Origin: Aristolochia californica
Lineage: Eukaryota > Streptophyta > Magnoliopsida > Piperales > Aristolochiaceae
NCBI GenBank assembly: GCA_029961685.1
Contig: JARWKL010000009.1
Span: 25,933,208-25,997,207 of the forward strand
Length of the DNA: 64,000 nucleotides
Direction of reading: 5' to 3'
Positions 20,156 through 32,499 of this stretch are shown here, piece after piece; position 1 is the stretch's first letter; every line of letters begins with the position of its first letter. The notes under the pieces are model-generated. The model saw nothing but the letters and a program-made list of their open reading frames with translations. It did no database searches and was not told the DNA's origin. The translations under genes were made by a program, and so were the position numbers.

Positions 20156-22845
20156 CTTTGAATTTATGGAAAAGAAAAATACTTCATTGACTTCATAAAA
20201 CTTATTATAATTAGAGTACATGAACCTCTATTTATAATAGGGGAAGGTAGTAGAGTCCAATTACAATAAAACTACCTTTGTCCCAATTACACGCAAACTC
20301 TAACACTTAAAGATAAGTCCTAGCAAAACTAAATAACTCAATATATATAAAAGACAAATATAACTCAAACTAGAACTATTCTAGGACTTGACTATAAGAA
20401 TAAGATCCCTTTGTGAGTCCTTCTTGATCTTCCAACTTATATGATAAGGATGCTAGCTCGAGGTAATCATGGTGGGTCCTACTTCTTATGGGCCTTTTTT
20501 GCTTGTGTGGCCCATCTTATAATACTCTTAGATATGTGGGTCTTCTTTGGTCATGTGGGCTTGAGCCCTATCTTTCAACACTCCCCCTCCAGGTGGTGGT
20601 GAGAGAACATCAAGAACCCTCAGCTTACTGCAAATGATGTATAGAATATTTTTGTATAAAATGGCAGTTCTCCAATCTTCTAACACTCCCCCTCACGCTG
20701 GTGCTCTCTTCCATGAGACTCAACAGGACAATTTAGGGAGGTATAACATAGATGTAATAATAAGTTCCTTCGTCATGGTGTCCCGACCATTGACATTTGA
20801 TATTTTTGATGGGGTATTAAGTTCTTCCATCTTGGAATCCCAACCATTGACATTTGATATTTTTGATGGGGTATTAAGTTCTTTCGTCATGGAATCCCAA
20901 CCATTGACACTTGATATTTTTGACTGGGTATTAAATTCCTCTGTCATGGAATCCCAACCATTGAAATTTTTTTATATTTTTGACGGGGTATTAAGTTCCT
21001 CCATCATGGAATCCCAACCATTGACATTTTTTATATTTTTGATGGGGACAGATAAATAATGCTATGAGGAAAGATACCGAGGCCACGTCTTCTTCAATAA
21101 TAATGTGTCATCCCAAGTGACATAACTGCAGTAGCTGTAATGTAACATAACCATCTTCCAACACATATAACACGAACCAAAATAATAAACCTTGTAGAAG
21201 GACCCATGAAATAATCATAATCCGATATAAATATTTTTCTTAGATTTAGAAGATTCATCTTTTGTGCACCCCCTTTCTTGAATATTTTGGTCACATATAC
21301 TTATCCACAACATACGAAATAAAATAACTCTTTCTTGTACTTCTTCTACGTCTACCCCTCAAGCTGGAAGGTAATGGCAGTGATCCCAGATTGAACTAAA
21401 TATCATAGATGTAGCCATAAGCCCAAATAACAAAGATGTATAGATAAGCCCTCAAACCATGGAGAAGTGAGATATTTTCCTGATATATCAACTAAAAAAG
21501 TGGCACAAAACAATGGGCTACAGAATACCAGCATGACCTTTGATTCTTCCAATGTGAATATCTTTTTAAATATAGATCAGATTGACATGAAATTTCTTAG
21601 TTTGAAACTAGACTTAAATAAATTTCATCAATGTATTAATTATATTCATAAAATATAATTATCAGAAGATAAATAATCTGATAGATTTCGGTCTCTGTCA
21701 TATGGCCGAACTGAGTATTGTTTCTCCTTTTTTCTCAGAATGACCATTGACTCTTCCAAGATCAATTTATCTTTATAAAAGATCACAACGAGAATTGGTT
21801 GAATATGTAAGAAAATAGACTTACATATCCTTATTTTGATATATAATTCTTCATATAAAGTCTCTTTCTTGATAGCATAAAATACCTCGGTGCTAGTACC
21901 CTTAGACCATAACCTCTTTTCCAATCTGACCTTTCCTGCTTCAAATATCGATTTATCTTTGTAGATAAATCAGATAAAATATTGGTTCAATAGGTAAAAG
22001 AATAAACTTACAGATATTTCTTTTGATATATATTTCTCCATATAAAGTCTAGTTCTTGAGAGCATAAAATACCTCGGAATCTGAAGCTTTCTTCTACTGC
22101 TCGAACCTCTGTCAGAATCTGAACTTCATTCATTCAAATATCGATATCTCTGTGTAGATAACTCAGATTGGAAAAAATAATTTTCCTTGGAAATTAGACT
22201 CAAATATATTTTCGTAAATCTATAATTTTCAATATGAACATCTCAGTATATATGTGAAAAACTCAAAAAAAAAAAAAAACTACTGGTGTAGAGACTGAAA
22301 AACAATAACTACGATCCTAGACTTAGGGTTTGGGGTTTAGAGAAAAGGATCTCATTATCTCTGTGGGTTGAACAAGTCAACCCATAGAACCTGCTTTGAT
22401 ACCATGTTGAATTTATGGAAAATAAAAATACATTGACTTCATAAAACTTATTATAATCAGAGTACATGAACCTCTATTTATAATAAAGGAAGGTAGTAGA
22501 GTCCAATTACAACAAAACTACCTTTGTCCCAATTACACCCAAACTTTAATACTTAAAGATAAGTCCTAGCATAATTACATAACTGAATATAGATAAAAGA
22601 CAAATATAACTCAAACTAGAACTCTTCTAGGACGTGACTATAAGATAAAAATTCCTTTATGAGTCCTTCTTGATCTTCAAAGTTATGTGATAAGGATGTC
22701 AGCTTGTGGTAATCATGGTGGGTCCTACTTCCTATGGGCTTGGGCCCATCTTGTTGGCCTACTTTGGTTGTGTGGCACATCTTATAATACTCTTAGATAT
22801 GTGGGCCTTCTTTGGTCGTGTGCGCTTAGGCCCTATCTTTCAACA
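20156..22845 (-). mobile_element. Non-autonomous LTR element N1, inserted in the 5' LTR of copia F
   Basis: LTRs at 20156-20580 and 22405-22845 (minus: TGTTGAAAGATAGGGC...AAATTCAACA). The minus-strand primer site TGGTATCAAAGC is at 22393-22404. The 1.8-kb internal region has no gag or pol. It contains a five-unit tandem repeat (20762-21052). Related copies are N3, N4, N5, N6 and N7. No clear TSD is visible. Confidence 0.85.
20762..21052. repeat. Tandem array of ~58-bp units in N1
   Basis: About five units of the type TATTTTTGATGGGGTATTAA followed by GTTCTTCCATCATGGAATCC and CAACCATTGACATTTGA. Each unit holds an imperfect inverted repeat around ATGGaaTCCcAACCAT. The array creates a repetitive 141-codon open frame on plus, which I do not regard as a gene. 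Confidence 0.85.
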
Positions 22846-23109
22846 CATAAAGATGACATGAAGATGTAATTACTTATCTATTTATGTCTCTCCTCTTATA
22901 ATGTTGTAGCCCTAAGGACATTGTAAAAAAACTATAAATAGAGGCCCTTGGCTAAGAGGTAGAGCATAAAGTTCTCTCATCTCCTCTCAAATTCGTCCAA
23001 ACTCTCCTCTGCCTTTTCTTGGAAATTGATCTCTAAACTCTCTCTGCTTTCTCTCTTCTTCTCTCCCTCTTTAGCTCAAGATCATTATGAAGGAGTCCTA
23101 AATTCTACA

Positions 23110-24637
23110 TGGTATCAGAGCTGAGGATTTAGGACTCTCACATTGAAGTTATGCTTAAGTACCTTTGAATGTTCCATGCAAGGTGCTCTTGAAGGAAGAG
23201 ATTCAACCATGGAAAGATAAGTGGTTTCTGGTTATATTTTTCCTTACATTCATCTATGTACAGAGCCCTTAATCTCTATGTTACATCAAGAAACAAATTT
23301 CTTTCATATGAGAAGTTTTAAAAGCTAATACATGGTGTTTAAAGGATATTATGACCTTGATCTTCTTGCACTCAACATATTGCAAGTAAGATCAAGATCG
23401 GTTGCCTACAATATTATGAAGAAGTTGATAGATATAAGATGGAAGAATGATATGAGACTTGCATGAGACTTAGCTTGATCTCTCATTATTCAAGAAAAGT
23501 AGTTTACTTGATTTTTTTGGATTAAATCAAGTTGGTTTATGATTTATGGTTTTCAGATTCTCCAAACATAGAAATTGTTCGAGGGACTTTGCTGAGCTCA
23601 AAGTGCAGTTGGTTTATGGTGATTTATGATTTTTTGGAATTGCTAATTCCTTCTCCAACCATTTAAGACTTAAGAGAAATTTCATTGCCGTAAGTATTTT
23701 GGAAATGAGTAAGGGAAAGTTGTCTTTTTACATGATAAATATGACACCTATCATAAGGAAAAGTTAAGGCATGCTTGGAATAAGAATCAGCCACGAGTTC
23801 TTAAGTTTTTGAAGACCAAAAGGAAGATTTAAATTGGTATTGAGTGAGTAATTGATCTACTCCACTTAAGATACGATTTTTGGTTTATTTGGAGCCTGAT
23901 TTAGTGGCTAATGTAGTGGATAAGAACTTATTTTTATTTGAAAGTGACTGGTATTTGAAAGAAGGCTGTTCAATTTGATTAAGTGGATTATTTTTAAAAT
24001 TTGAACAATGGAAATTTTTGGAAAGAAATGAGCATCCCAAGTATGGGGTTTCAGTTTGAATACAAGTTTGGATTTTTTGGACTCTTAAGGTCCTTATTGA
24101 GTTTAAAATTCAGATTGGGAGGAAGGTAGCCACCTCACTCAGGTTACCTTTTTTGTTTGGACAACATATTATTGATTTAATTGCTTCTCAAGCTTTATTG
24201 TTGGATTATATCCGTTCTACTTCAGTCCATAACAGTTCTTCAATATTGGATTATAGCAATTGCTCCATCTTAATTGGAGTTTTAGTTTGATTGGATCCTC
24301 ATCATCATATCCTCCTCTTGTTTGTGCTTTACTACGCATTAGTTGACTTAAGATGACTGAATGAAATACAAGTAGTAAGAGTGACATACTCAAAATTACT
24401 ACTATTTTCTTAAGGGGATTATCCAATTATCTTATTACTCGAGACCTTCTAGGTCACTTAACCAAGCCTTCTTCACCAATTGTTGAAGAAAATCAATCCT
24501 CTCTAAAGTGGGTTAAGGATGACAATTTGGTAATTACTTGGCTCATTTATAGTATGGAGAGCATGTATCCAACAATGTTGTCCACTTAGAGTAACCCAAA
24601 AAAGATTTGGGATACTTGTACTAAGTTATACTCTAGT
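23110..24637 (+). other. Leader region of copia F without recognisable coding
   Basis: This 1.5-kb stretch lies between the primer site and the first gag-like frame. It is AT-rich, broken by stops in all frames, and shows nothing I recognise. Some of the gag N-terminus may be hidden here in decayed form (about 24400-24640). Confidence 0.5.
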
Positions 24638-26760
24638 ATGGCTTCTTTACAAAAGTTATTTGATGTATTGCAAAACATGCTCAATACTAAGCAAGGAAAC
24701 AATATTCATGAATTTTTTGCTTGTTTTTGGGGTCTACTTCAAGAGTTAAAGATCACTCAACCATACTCCACTGATATTTCGGTTCAAGAGAGGGAAACGG
24801 AAGCTATAGTGGAAATAATTTTTTTCACAAATATCAAGCCATACCTTGAAGTTGTAAGACACAACTTCTTTGCTCCTTCGTACTACCGTCCTTTGATGAA
24901 ATAAGTGCCACATTGCTGCGAATCCCTGATCCATCTCTTAATTAAAATAAGGATGTTTCATCTACTATGTATTCAGGTAATAGAGGTACATCATCCTCCA
25001 ACCGAGGCCATATAAAAAATTCTAGAGGAGGCTGAACAAGAGGTGGTAGAACCGGTCCTAGTTACTTTCGCACAGAGCCTCAAATATGCACTTATTGTGG
25101 CGATCAAAAGCACTTTGTGGAAAATTTTTGGAAGCTTCATGGAAAACCAGAATGGGCCACGGCTACTCTAGTCTCCATTACCAATGATAAACGGGAAGAA
25201 AAGGCTGAATAACAAACCGAGAAGATGACTCTCACTCATGGAGACTTTGAAACATTTCAGAAAATGAAGTCATTCATGGGTTCTTCCCTTACCTCTTTAC
25301 CTACGGTTCCTACCACTATTGTTTCAAGTATGCTTTCTTCCACTTCTCTTCATCTTAGATAATAGACTCCAGGGCCTCCAAACATCTCTCAAGTAACAAA
25401 CATATGCTAATTTTTTTATATCCCTGTATTCTCGATAAGTTTGTTACTATAGCTAATCGTACCCAAATCAAAGTACTTAGCAAGGGACCATCTTCTATTA
25501 CACCCTCTATCCCACTTTGATATGTCCTATTTGTTCCTCAATTCCCTTTAAACTTACTCTCTGTAAGTCAGCTCACAAAACATCTAAATTGCTCTATCAC
25601 CTTCTCTCTTCTTGTGTTTTTTAGTATCTAACAATGAAGCGGGTGATTTGTGGAGGCCATGAAAAGAGGGGTTTATATTACTTAGACCTGCCTCTGTTAG
25701 CTGCACTTTCATCCTCTCCATCCAAGGTGCAACTTTGGCACAAATGGATTGACCATCCTTCTTCATCTTCTCTTTGACATTTATTTCCTTCTTTAAAGTC
25801 TTTGTCTACTTTAAATTGTTGGTTTTTTTGTTAAGCAAACACCTGCAGAGTACATATTCTCCTCCTCCTACCAATAAAAGTGTTGATCCCTTTTCTCTAG
25901 TACATTCTAATGTATAGGGACCCTTGAATGTCTCCAATATTTCTCATGTTAAATATTCTGTTACTTATGTTGATGATTTTACCCGGGTTATGTAGTTATA
26001 TCTATTTAAAGAAAGATATGTCATATCTCTTTATGTCTCACCAACATTTTTCTTCTGCATGATCAATTCCTTGCATCTCTTTCTTAAATCATTATTCACC
26101 AATCCTATCAGAAGGCCCTGAAACATCCAGGATGGAAGGCGGCTATGGATGAGGAAATGCAAGCCTTATGTGAAAATCAGACATGGAACTTAGCATCGCT
26201 TTCGACAGGTAAGCAAACGATGGATTGTAAAAGGGGTTTTAGTGTCAAACATAATCTGGATGGGTCCATTGCTCACCTTTAAGGTCTGGCTCTTTGCTAA
26301 AGGGTACACTCAATGTTATGGAGTGGATTAGGAGGAGACATTCTCTCGTGTTGCCAAGTTAAATTTGGTTTATATACTATTATCGCTTGCCGCTAACTCT
26401 TCATGGGCCGTCTATCAATTCGATGTAAAAATGCCTTCTTAAATGGAAAGATACCTCAAAATGAAAGATATTATTGGTTGTGTATGTTGATGATATTGTC
26501 TTAACTAGCAATGATGCGAATAGCATACAAGAAGTAAAAAACGTGATAGGTCATGAATTTAAAACTAAAGATCTTGGACTTCTAAATTATTTTCTAGGCA
26601 TAGAAGTTCTTCAGTTCAAGTATGGGATAATATTATCTTAGAGGAAGTATTTCTTGGACCTCCTCGAAGAAATAGGAATGATAGGTTATGTCTAAGATCT
26701 TATCTTTTATATGTGGCAAGTTGGGTATTTATGATGTCTTTTCTCCTCTAGCTTGAGGGG
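24638..26760 (+). pseudogene. gag-pol: Copia F gag-pol, heavily decayed
   Basis: Gag (24638-25200) reads LQKLFDVLQNMLNTKQGNNI and has a zinc knuckle CTYCGDQKHFVENFWKLHGK in which the last Cys is Phe or Trp. Integrase pieces (about 25840-26010) read SLVHSNV and VTYVDDFTRV. RT pieces (26110-26690) read KHPGWKAAMDEEMQALCENQ and YVDDIVLTSNDANSIQEVK, then FLGIEVLQ. A large part between the RT start and the YVDD box is missing, as are most of the integrase core and all of RNase H. It cannot be active. Confidence 0.8.
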
Positions 26761-26763
26761 GAG

Positions 26764-27123
26764 TGTTAGAAGGTGGGCTCAAGCCCACACGTCCAAAGAA
26801 TAAAGCCCACATATCCAAGAGGTGGCATATTGGTAAATAAGAAGACTTCTGATACAGATAACATGAAGATGTAATTACTTATCTATTTATGTCTCTTCTC
26901 TTATAATGTTGTACCCCTAAGGGCATTATAAGAAAACCATAAATAGAGGCCCTTGGCTAAGAGGTAGAGCATAAAGTACTCTCTTCTCTTCTCAAATTCG
27001 TCCAAACTCTCCTCTCACTTCTCTTGGATGTTGATCTCTAAACTTTCTCTCCTTTCTCTCTTATTCGCTTCTTCTACTCTCCCTCTTTGGCTCAAGTTCA
27101 TTATGAAGGAGTCCTAAATTCTA
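26764..27123 (+). repeat. 3' LTR of copia F
   Basis: Starts TGTTAGAAGGTGGGCTCAAG, with the near-palindrome GGGCTCAAGCCC, and ends AATTCTAC. It matches the two parts of the 5' LTR around N1. Confidence 0.85.
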
Positions 27124-28353
27124 CTTTTGCCAAAAATACAACCTTCACATAAACTATTGTTTACAATTTTGAACCCTGGTAGCTTCCCTTTGGACTGAAG
27201 CACTTTGATTCCCTTCTCACTCATGTGATCGAGCCTATAATGCCACAAATCAGAACTAGTAAGAACATCAGCAACTGCAACTGTGTCTCTACAACTGGAA
27301 GTGATGTAAAGAGTTCTAGTTTTAACTCGTGCAACAACCATGGCTCTCATAGTGACTTTCCAGGTAGCACCATTAAAAGTCACATTATGACCTGTATCAT
27401 CAAGTTGCCCCTACTGAGATCGGATTACACATCAATTTTGTCACATGTCTCACCTTGTGAATTTTCCACACTGACCCATTTTACATTCTCAAATTGACAT
27501 CACCAATACCGACAATATGCAAAGGTTCTCCATCATCAAGATACACCTTCCCATGATCTCTAGCAACATAATTCTCCTTCATCTTGTGGTGCACAGTGGT
27601 GTGAAAAGAAGCTCCTGAATCCAACACCCAAGAGTCAATAGGGCTACCAACCGATAAGAGTAAAACATCTTGTACTTCTTCAGTCCCCACATTTGTAGCA
27701 TCACTTTTTTTTCTTCCTTCTTCGGTGCTCTGCAGTTCTTCTTTATGTGACCAGACTTGCCACAATTCTCGCATTCCACATTCCTTTCAGATTTGGACTT
27801 GCTTTTTCCATTCCTTCATTGCCCTCTACTGTTGCCCTTGTTGGATTTCCTCTCAAAGTTCCTGCCCCTAGTTTCGACATTTAGAGCAGAATTAGATGTT
27901 GATGATTCTTCAAAGTCCTTTATACGAACCTCCTCAGCAAGAATGGTATCCCAATCATCAATAAAGATCAAGTTCTCGTTGCCTACGGAATTGCTAACTG
28001 TAGCCCTCATAGACTCCCAACAATTTGGCAAAGACGCCAAAAGAATTAAAGCATGAACCTCACCATAAAATTTAATTTGAATGGAGGTCCATTGATTGAC
28101 AATCGTGCTAAACACATTCAAATGCATTGCCACTGATGTACTTTCTATCATCTTTAATTAGAAGAATTTTATCATGAGATGTACCATATTATTTGTGGAA
28201 GGATTCTCATATATGTCGGACAGAATCTTCAACATTCCCACTTTGATTTTCTCCGACGCCACATTGTAAGCGACCTTCTTCAATAGTGTTAACCGGACTA
28301 CTCCCAACACTTGTCTGTCAAGGAGATTCCACTCATCATATTTCATACCTTCT
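27124..28353 (-). pseudogene. gag-pol: Copia G gag, protease and integrase N-terminus
   Basis: From right to left on the minus strand: gag with GMKYDEWNLLDRQVLGVVRL (about 28340) and NVFSTIVNQWTSIQIKFYGE; a zinc knuckle CENCGKSGHIKKNC (about 27735-27775); the retropepsin motif WVLDSGASFHTT (about 27600); then a GAG-pre-integrase domain, SDLWHYRLDHMSEKGIKVL and SLCEGCIFGKSR, ending at the copia F insertion (27123). The open frames are short and frameshifted. The layout matches Tork/TNT1-like copia elements, a tentative clade call. Confidence 0.85.
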
Positions 28354-28357
28354 GGTT

Positions 28358-29232
28358 TGTTACGGTCCCGGGTCATGGATCGAGTAACACGGCGTGGGAT
28401 TTGTGAATCCAGCACTGGTACTGAGTTGTTGGACTTGATAAGGAGAGTTAAAGATCCCTTCTCTGGATAATCTTCCACCAATGACCAGTCTCCCTTTTTA
28501 TGAACCTACTCTAGTGCTAAATTTATAGCTAGAATGGAAATAATTCAGGTAGAGAGATAATGGAAGAAATACCTTTTCTTGCTCACGTAAATCAGGGTTT
28601 CAACCTTGATTTGGTTGTTGCTCGTGCTAGGATTGAAGCCCTAGCTTATGTGTAGCCCTTGGCTCACCTTGGTAGACATTGAGGCTAGGTTTCAGTGATG
28701 CTTCCAAGCTAGGAAGGGATGCACCAGCTCTTCACGTGGAGAACCAAAAAATCCTTCCTTTTTCTGCTCGTCAAGAGGGTTAGAATCTTTGCTGATTGTT
28801 GACGTTGGGAAGGAGGGAAGACCCTCTCTTTGGGATCGAAAAAGGGGTAGGAAGCTCCTCTTCTTAGTATGGATGATGAAGGATTAAGATGGACAAATTT
28901 GGATGAGGAAGGAGGGTGAAGGATAGGTTGGATGGAGTAAACCCTAAACTCGTGATCAAGAGGTGATCTCAACCTGTTTACACTAGTTTATTCTAAAATC
29001 TCAAAGCTTACCTATTTCATTCATTCTTTCCTTTAAATAGATCACGTCATGGAGTTTTAGGGTTAGGGTTATAATAATTCCCCATAATGCCCCTTCATAT
29101 AAAAGTAATGAGAAATAACTCCTACTTAAAACAATAAATCCTACTCAAAATAATATAAGAAATAAATCCTATTGAGTGAGTTGTTGTTGCCTCCTTCATT
29201 GTGTGACTTGGTGTGCTATTGAGTCCACAACA
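28358..29232 (-). repeat. 3' LTR of gypsy H
   Basis: On minus it starts TGTTGTGGACTCAATAGC and ends CCCGGGACCGTAACA. The end encodes RRVTRSMTRDRN, as in the D LTR. It contributes a spurious fusion frame with copia G gag at 28158-28481. Confidence 0.9.
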
Positions 29233-29239
29233 TCTGCCT

Positions 29240-32200
29240 CCCCATGGAGAAAGATCTTGTCCTCAAGCTCAAAAGTTGGGTAGACTTGTTTGAAGTTGTC
29301 CACACGTTTCCATGTTGCACCATTTGGGTAAATGTCTGTCCACTGAACGAGAATCTCTCAATGGTCATTGGTCAGCCGCTTGCGTAACACCGCTACTGGG
29401 TTAAGAATAACCTTGCCAATATCAACCGGTGGTAGGAATAGAGTGGATGTAGGCTGCACTTGGGAATGTGGCTTCAAAAGAGAAACATGAAACACATCAT
29501 GAATTTTGGCTGTGTTCGGTAATTTGAGCTGATAGGCGATTGGTCCCACACGTCGAAGAATGGGAAACGGCCCAAAAAATATGGGAGAGAGCTTATGATG
29601 TGGAGGTCCCACAAGAGATTGCTGACGGTAGAGCTGGAGCCGTAGCCACACATACTCCCCAACCTCAAAAGAGACCTCACGGTGGCCTTTGTCGTAGACA
29701 TCCTTCATCCGAGCTTGGGCGTGTCGTAGCCGTTCTGTGATATTCTGTAGCAGCAGATCCCGGTCCATGAGTGCCTGATCAATTGCATCCACACGGGTGG
29801 ACCCTGGGTTGTACGAGAGAAGACGAGGTGGATCCTGGCCATATACAATCCAGAAAGGAGTGGATTGCAAGGCAGAGTGGAATGAAGTGTTGTAATAGTA
29901 TTCGGCCCATGGAAGCCATTGAATCTATTGTCGTGGACGATCACTCACCAAGCACCGTAGATACATCTCGATGGTGCGGTTCACCACCTCTGTCTGCCCA
30001 TCTATCTGTGGATGATAGGCAGAGGAGAACTTCAATTTAGTCCCGCTCAAGCAAAAATATTGGATTTCCTCTCAAAGTTCCTGCCCCTCGTGAAAACTGC
30101 ATCTCTATCACTCATATTGAATTTAGAATGCCATGTAAGCGGACTATCTGCTCCACGAAAGTCTGAGCAACCCGTGTTGTTGTATAAGGATGAGCCAGTG
30201 GTATAAAATGTCCATACTTGGAGAATCTATCAACCACCATGAAAAGCACAGATTTGCCGAAGGACAGGAGTAGACCTTCCACAAAACCCATCTAAATGTC
30301 GGCCCAAACCTACATAGGAAGGGCCAGAGGCTGGAGAAGACCGGCTGGACTCAAGTGCTCGGCTTTGTTGCGCTGGCAGACCTAAAAGTCGCCCACATAA
30401 GTCGCAATAGAGGGTTTCATGGCTTGCCAATAAAAATCAGCTCTAATTCTATGCAAGTTCTTCTGTATCCCCTCGTGTGTATTGTCATGGTAGGCCGAGA
30501 GAATAGCTGGAATCAACTCAGACTCAGGTGGAAGGAAAACCTGCTGCTTGTAATAAATAAGTGAATCCTGGATGGACCACTTCGAATTCATTATCCGTTC
30601 TGAAATCTTCAAATGCAGTTCCTGTAGTGCAGGGTCAAAGGCATGTGCATCTCACCAAGTCCAGGATGTGAAATCTCGGCTGGCTGATCGAATAGACCTA
30701 CTGTTGATCCTCAAAACACCGTGATAAGGCATTTTCCACCTTATTTAATCTCCCCACACGATATTACACTGAGAAGTCAAACCCCAACAACTTACTGATC
30801 TAGTGTTGCTATGGCGACGTCGTCAAACGCTATTCTAGTAGGAATTTAAGGCTGTAGTGATCCGTATGTATGAGAAAAGCCCGACCCCAGAGATAAAGGC
30901 CTCCAATGTTGAACCGCCTTGGCCAACCCAATCAATTCACACTCAAAGACTGCCAGCATGTGATGACGGATAGCCAGCTGTATGCAAAAATACCCAATAG
31001 GATGGCCCAACTGCTGTAAAATGGCCCCAATGCCCACACCCGTAGCGTCGCACTCTACCACAAACAATTTGTCAAAGTTGGAAAGTTGAAATACTGGCGC
31101 AGATGAGAGGGCAGCTTTGAGTGCCGTAAACGACTTGGTGGCCTCCTCATTCCAAATAAAGGATTTTTTCTTGCGTAGACTGGTCAATGGTACGGCCACA
31201 GGCCCATAGTTCTGGATAAATTTGTGGTAGTAGCCCACAAGACCCAAAAAACCCCGTAATGCAGAACAAGACTGTGGCTGCGGCCACTCGTGAATAGCTC
31301 GGATCTTCTCGGGATCCACTGTAACCCCCTCATGTGAGATAATGTGTCCCAGATACCCCACATTTGGAGCCACAAAAGAACACTTGGAATGTTTCAAATA
31401 GAGCTGATGTGCTTGTAACAAGTCAAAAACAATCCTCAAGTGTGCCAAGTGCTCCTAAACCGACTTGCTATATATAACAATATAATAAAAAAATACAAGA
31501 ACAAATTTTCGAAGATAGGGGCTAAATACCTCGTTCATCCAAGCTTGAAAAGTGGAGGGTACATTGGATAACCCGAACGGCATGACGACGAACTCAAAGT
31601 GGCCATGGTGCGTACGGAACACCATCTTCTCGATATCAGAGGGGTGCATCCGGACCTGATGGTATCCTGAATGGAGGTCGAGTTTAGTGAATAACCACGA
31701 CCCATGTAACTCATCCAGGAGCTCATCCACTACCGGAATTGGAAACTTGTCTTTTATTGTCTGCATGTTCAACTCCCAATAATCCACGCAAAACCTCCAT
31801 GTCCCATCATGTTTCACAAGTAAGATGGGTGAAGAGAACGGGGAGTGACTGGGACGAATAAGACCTTGTTTCAACATCTCCTGGCACTGACGCTCTATCT
31901 CGTCATTCTGAAGGTGTGGGTAACGGCACGGTCGCATGACCACTACCTCAGATCCTAGTTTTAGACAGATCCTGTGGTCACAGTGCCTCAGGGGAGGCAA
32001 ACCCGAAGGCTCATGGAAGAGGCCAGAGAACTCCTCAACCAGACCATCACTAGTACTGTCAAGTTGTTCCTGTGTCTGCAAAGTGTTCATGCGATGGGCT
32101 CTGTCCACATGACAACCCTGTAAGAGCACCTGACTCTCGGCCAAATCAAAGTTCATGGTTAAAGCCAAAAAGTCCCACAAAATGGGCCCCAATGTCTGTA

Positions 32201-32492
32201 ACTATTTAATACCTAATACCATATCAAATCCCGCCAAGGGAATAACAAAAAATTCAGCATTAAAAGAAGTAGAGCCAATGGAAAAAGTTATCGCCTTACT
32301 AATCCCATAACTAGAGACCTTCTTGCCATTGAACATTGAGACGGTGGCTGTCGGATGAGTGTGTATCTGGAGCTGGAGATGTTGTACGGCTATCAAACTC
32401 AAAAAATTGTGTGTACTCCTCGAGTCGACTGGTCCCACTAGTTCTCGGTCGATGACATGAGCTCGAACTTGCATTGTATTAGGCGATTTCAT
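29240..32492 (-). pseudogene. pol: Gypsy H pol
   Basis: Protease (32202-32492) shows DSRSTHNFLSL, so the DSG motif has Gly changed to Arg. RT (31455-32192) shows [40 protein letters not shown] and MPFGLSNVPSTFQ. Its active site reads VFFYYIVIYS, so both Asp are Tyr. RNase H (30846-31448) shows VECDATGVGIGAILQQ. Integrase (about 29360-30612) keeps QIDGQTEVVNRTIEMYLRC with the catalytic Glu, but a 29-bp foreign patch (30060-30088) breaks the core. The chromodomain is at about 29270-29360. The element cannot self-replicate. Confidence 0.85.
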
Positions 32493-32499
32493 CCCAGTA

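Larger units (their letters stand above)
20069..27123 (+). mobile_element. Copia element F, inserted in copia G
   Basis: The 5' LTR (20069-20155 and 22846-23109) is split by element N1. The 3' LTR is 26764-27123. The LTR starts TGTTAGAAGGTGGGCTC and ends AATTCTACA; the primer site TGGTATCAGAGC is at 23110-23121, and the polypurine tract AGCTTGAGGGGGAG precedes the 3' LTR. Gag and pol are decayed. The target duplication is not clean (CTTGA on the left, CTTTT on the right). Confidence 0.8.

Noticed and set aside
20634..21059. 141-codon repetitive open frame
   Set aside because: It simply translates the tandem hairpin array of N1, on the strand opposite to the element's sense. No known family.
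28158..28481. Apparent fusion protein with RRVTRSM in front of copia gag
   Set aside because: It arises where the H LTR was inserted in copia G gag; chance read-through across the junction.
29540..30040. Plus-strand open frames across gypsy H integrase
   Set aside because: They are antisense shadows of the minus-strand integrase.
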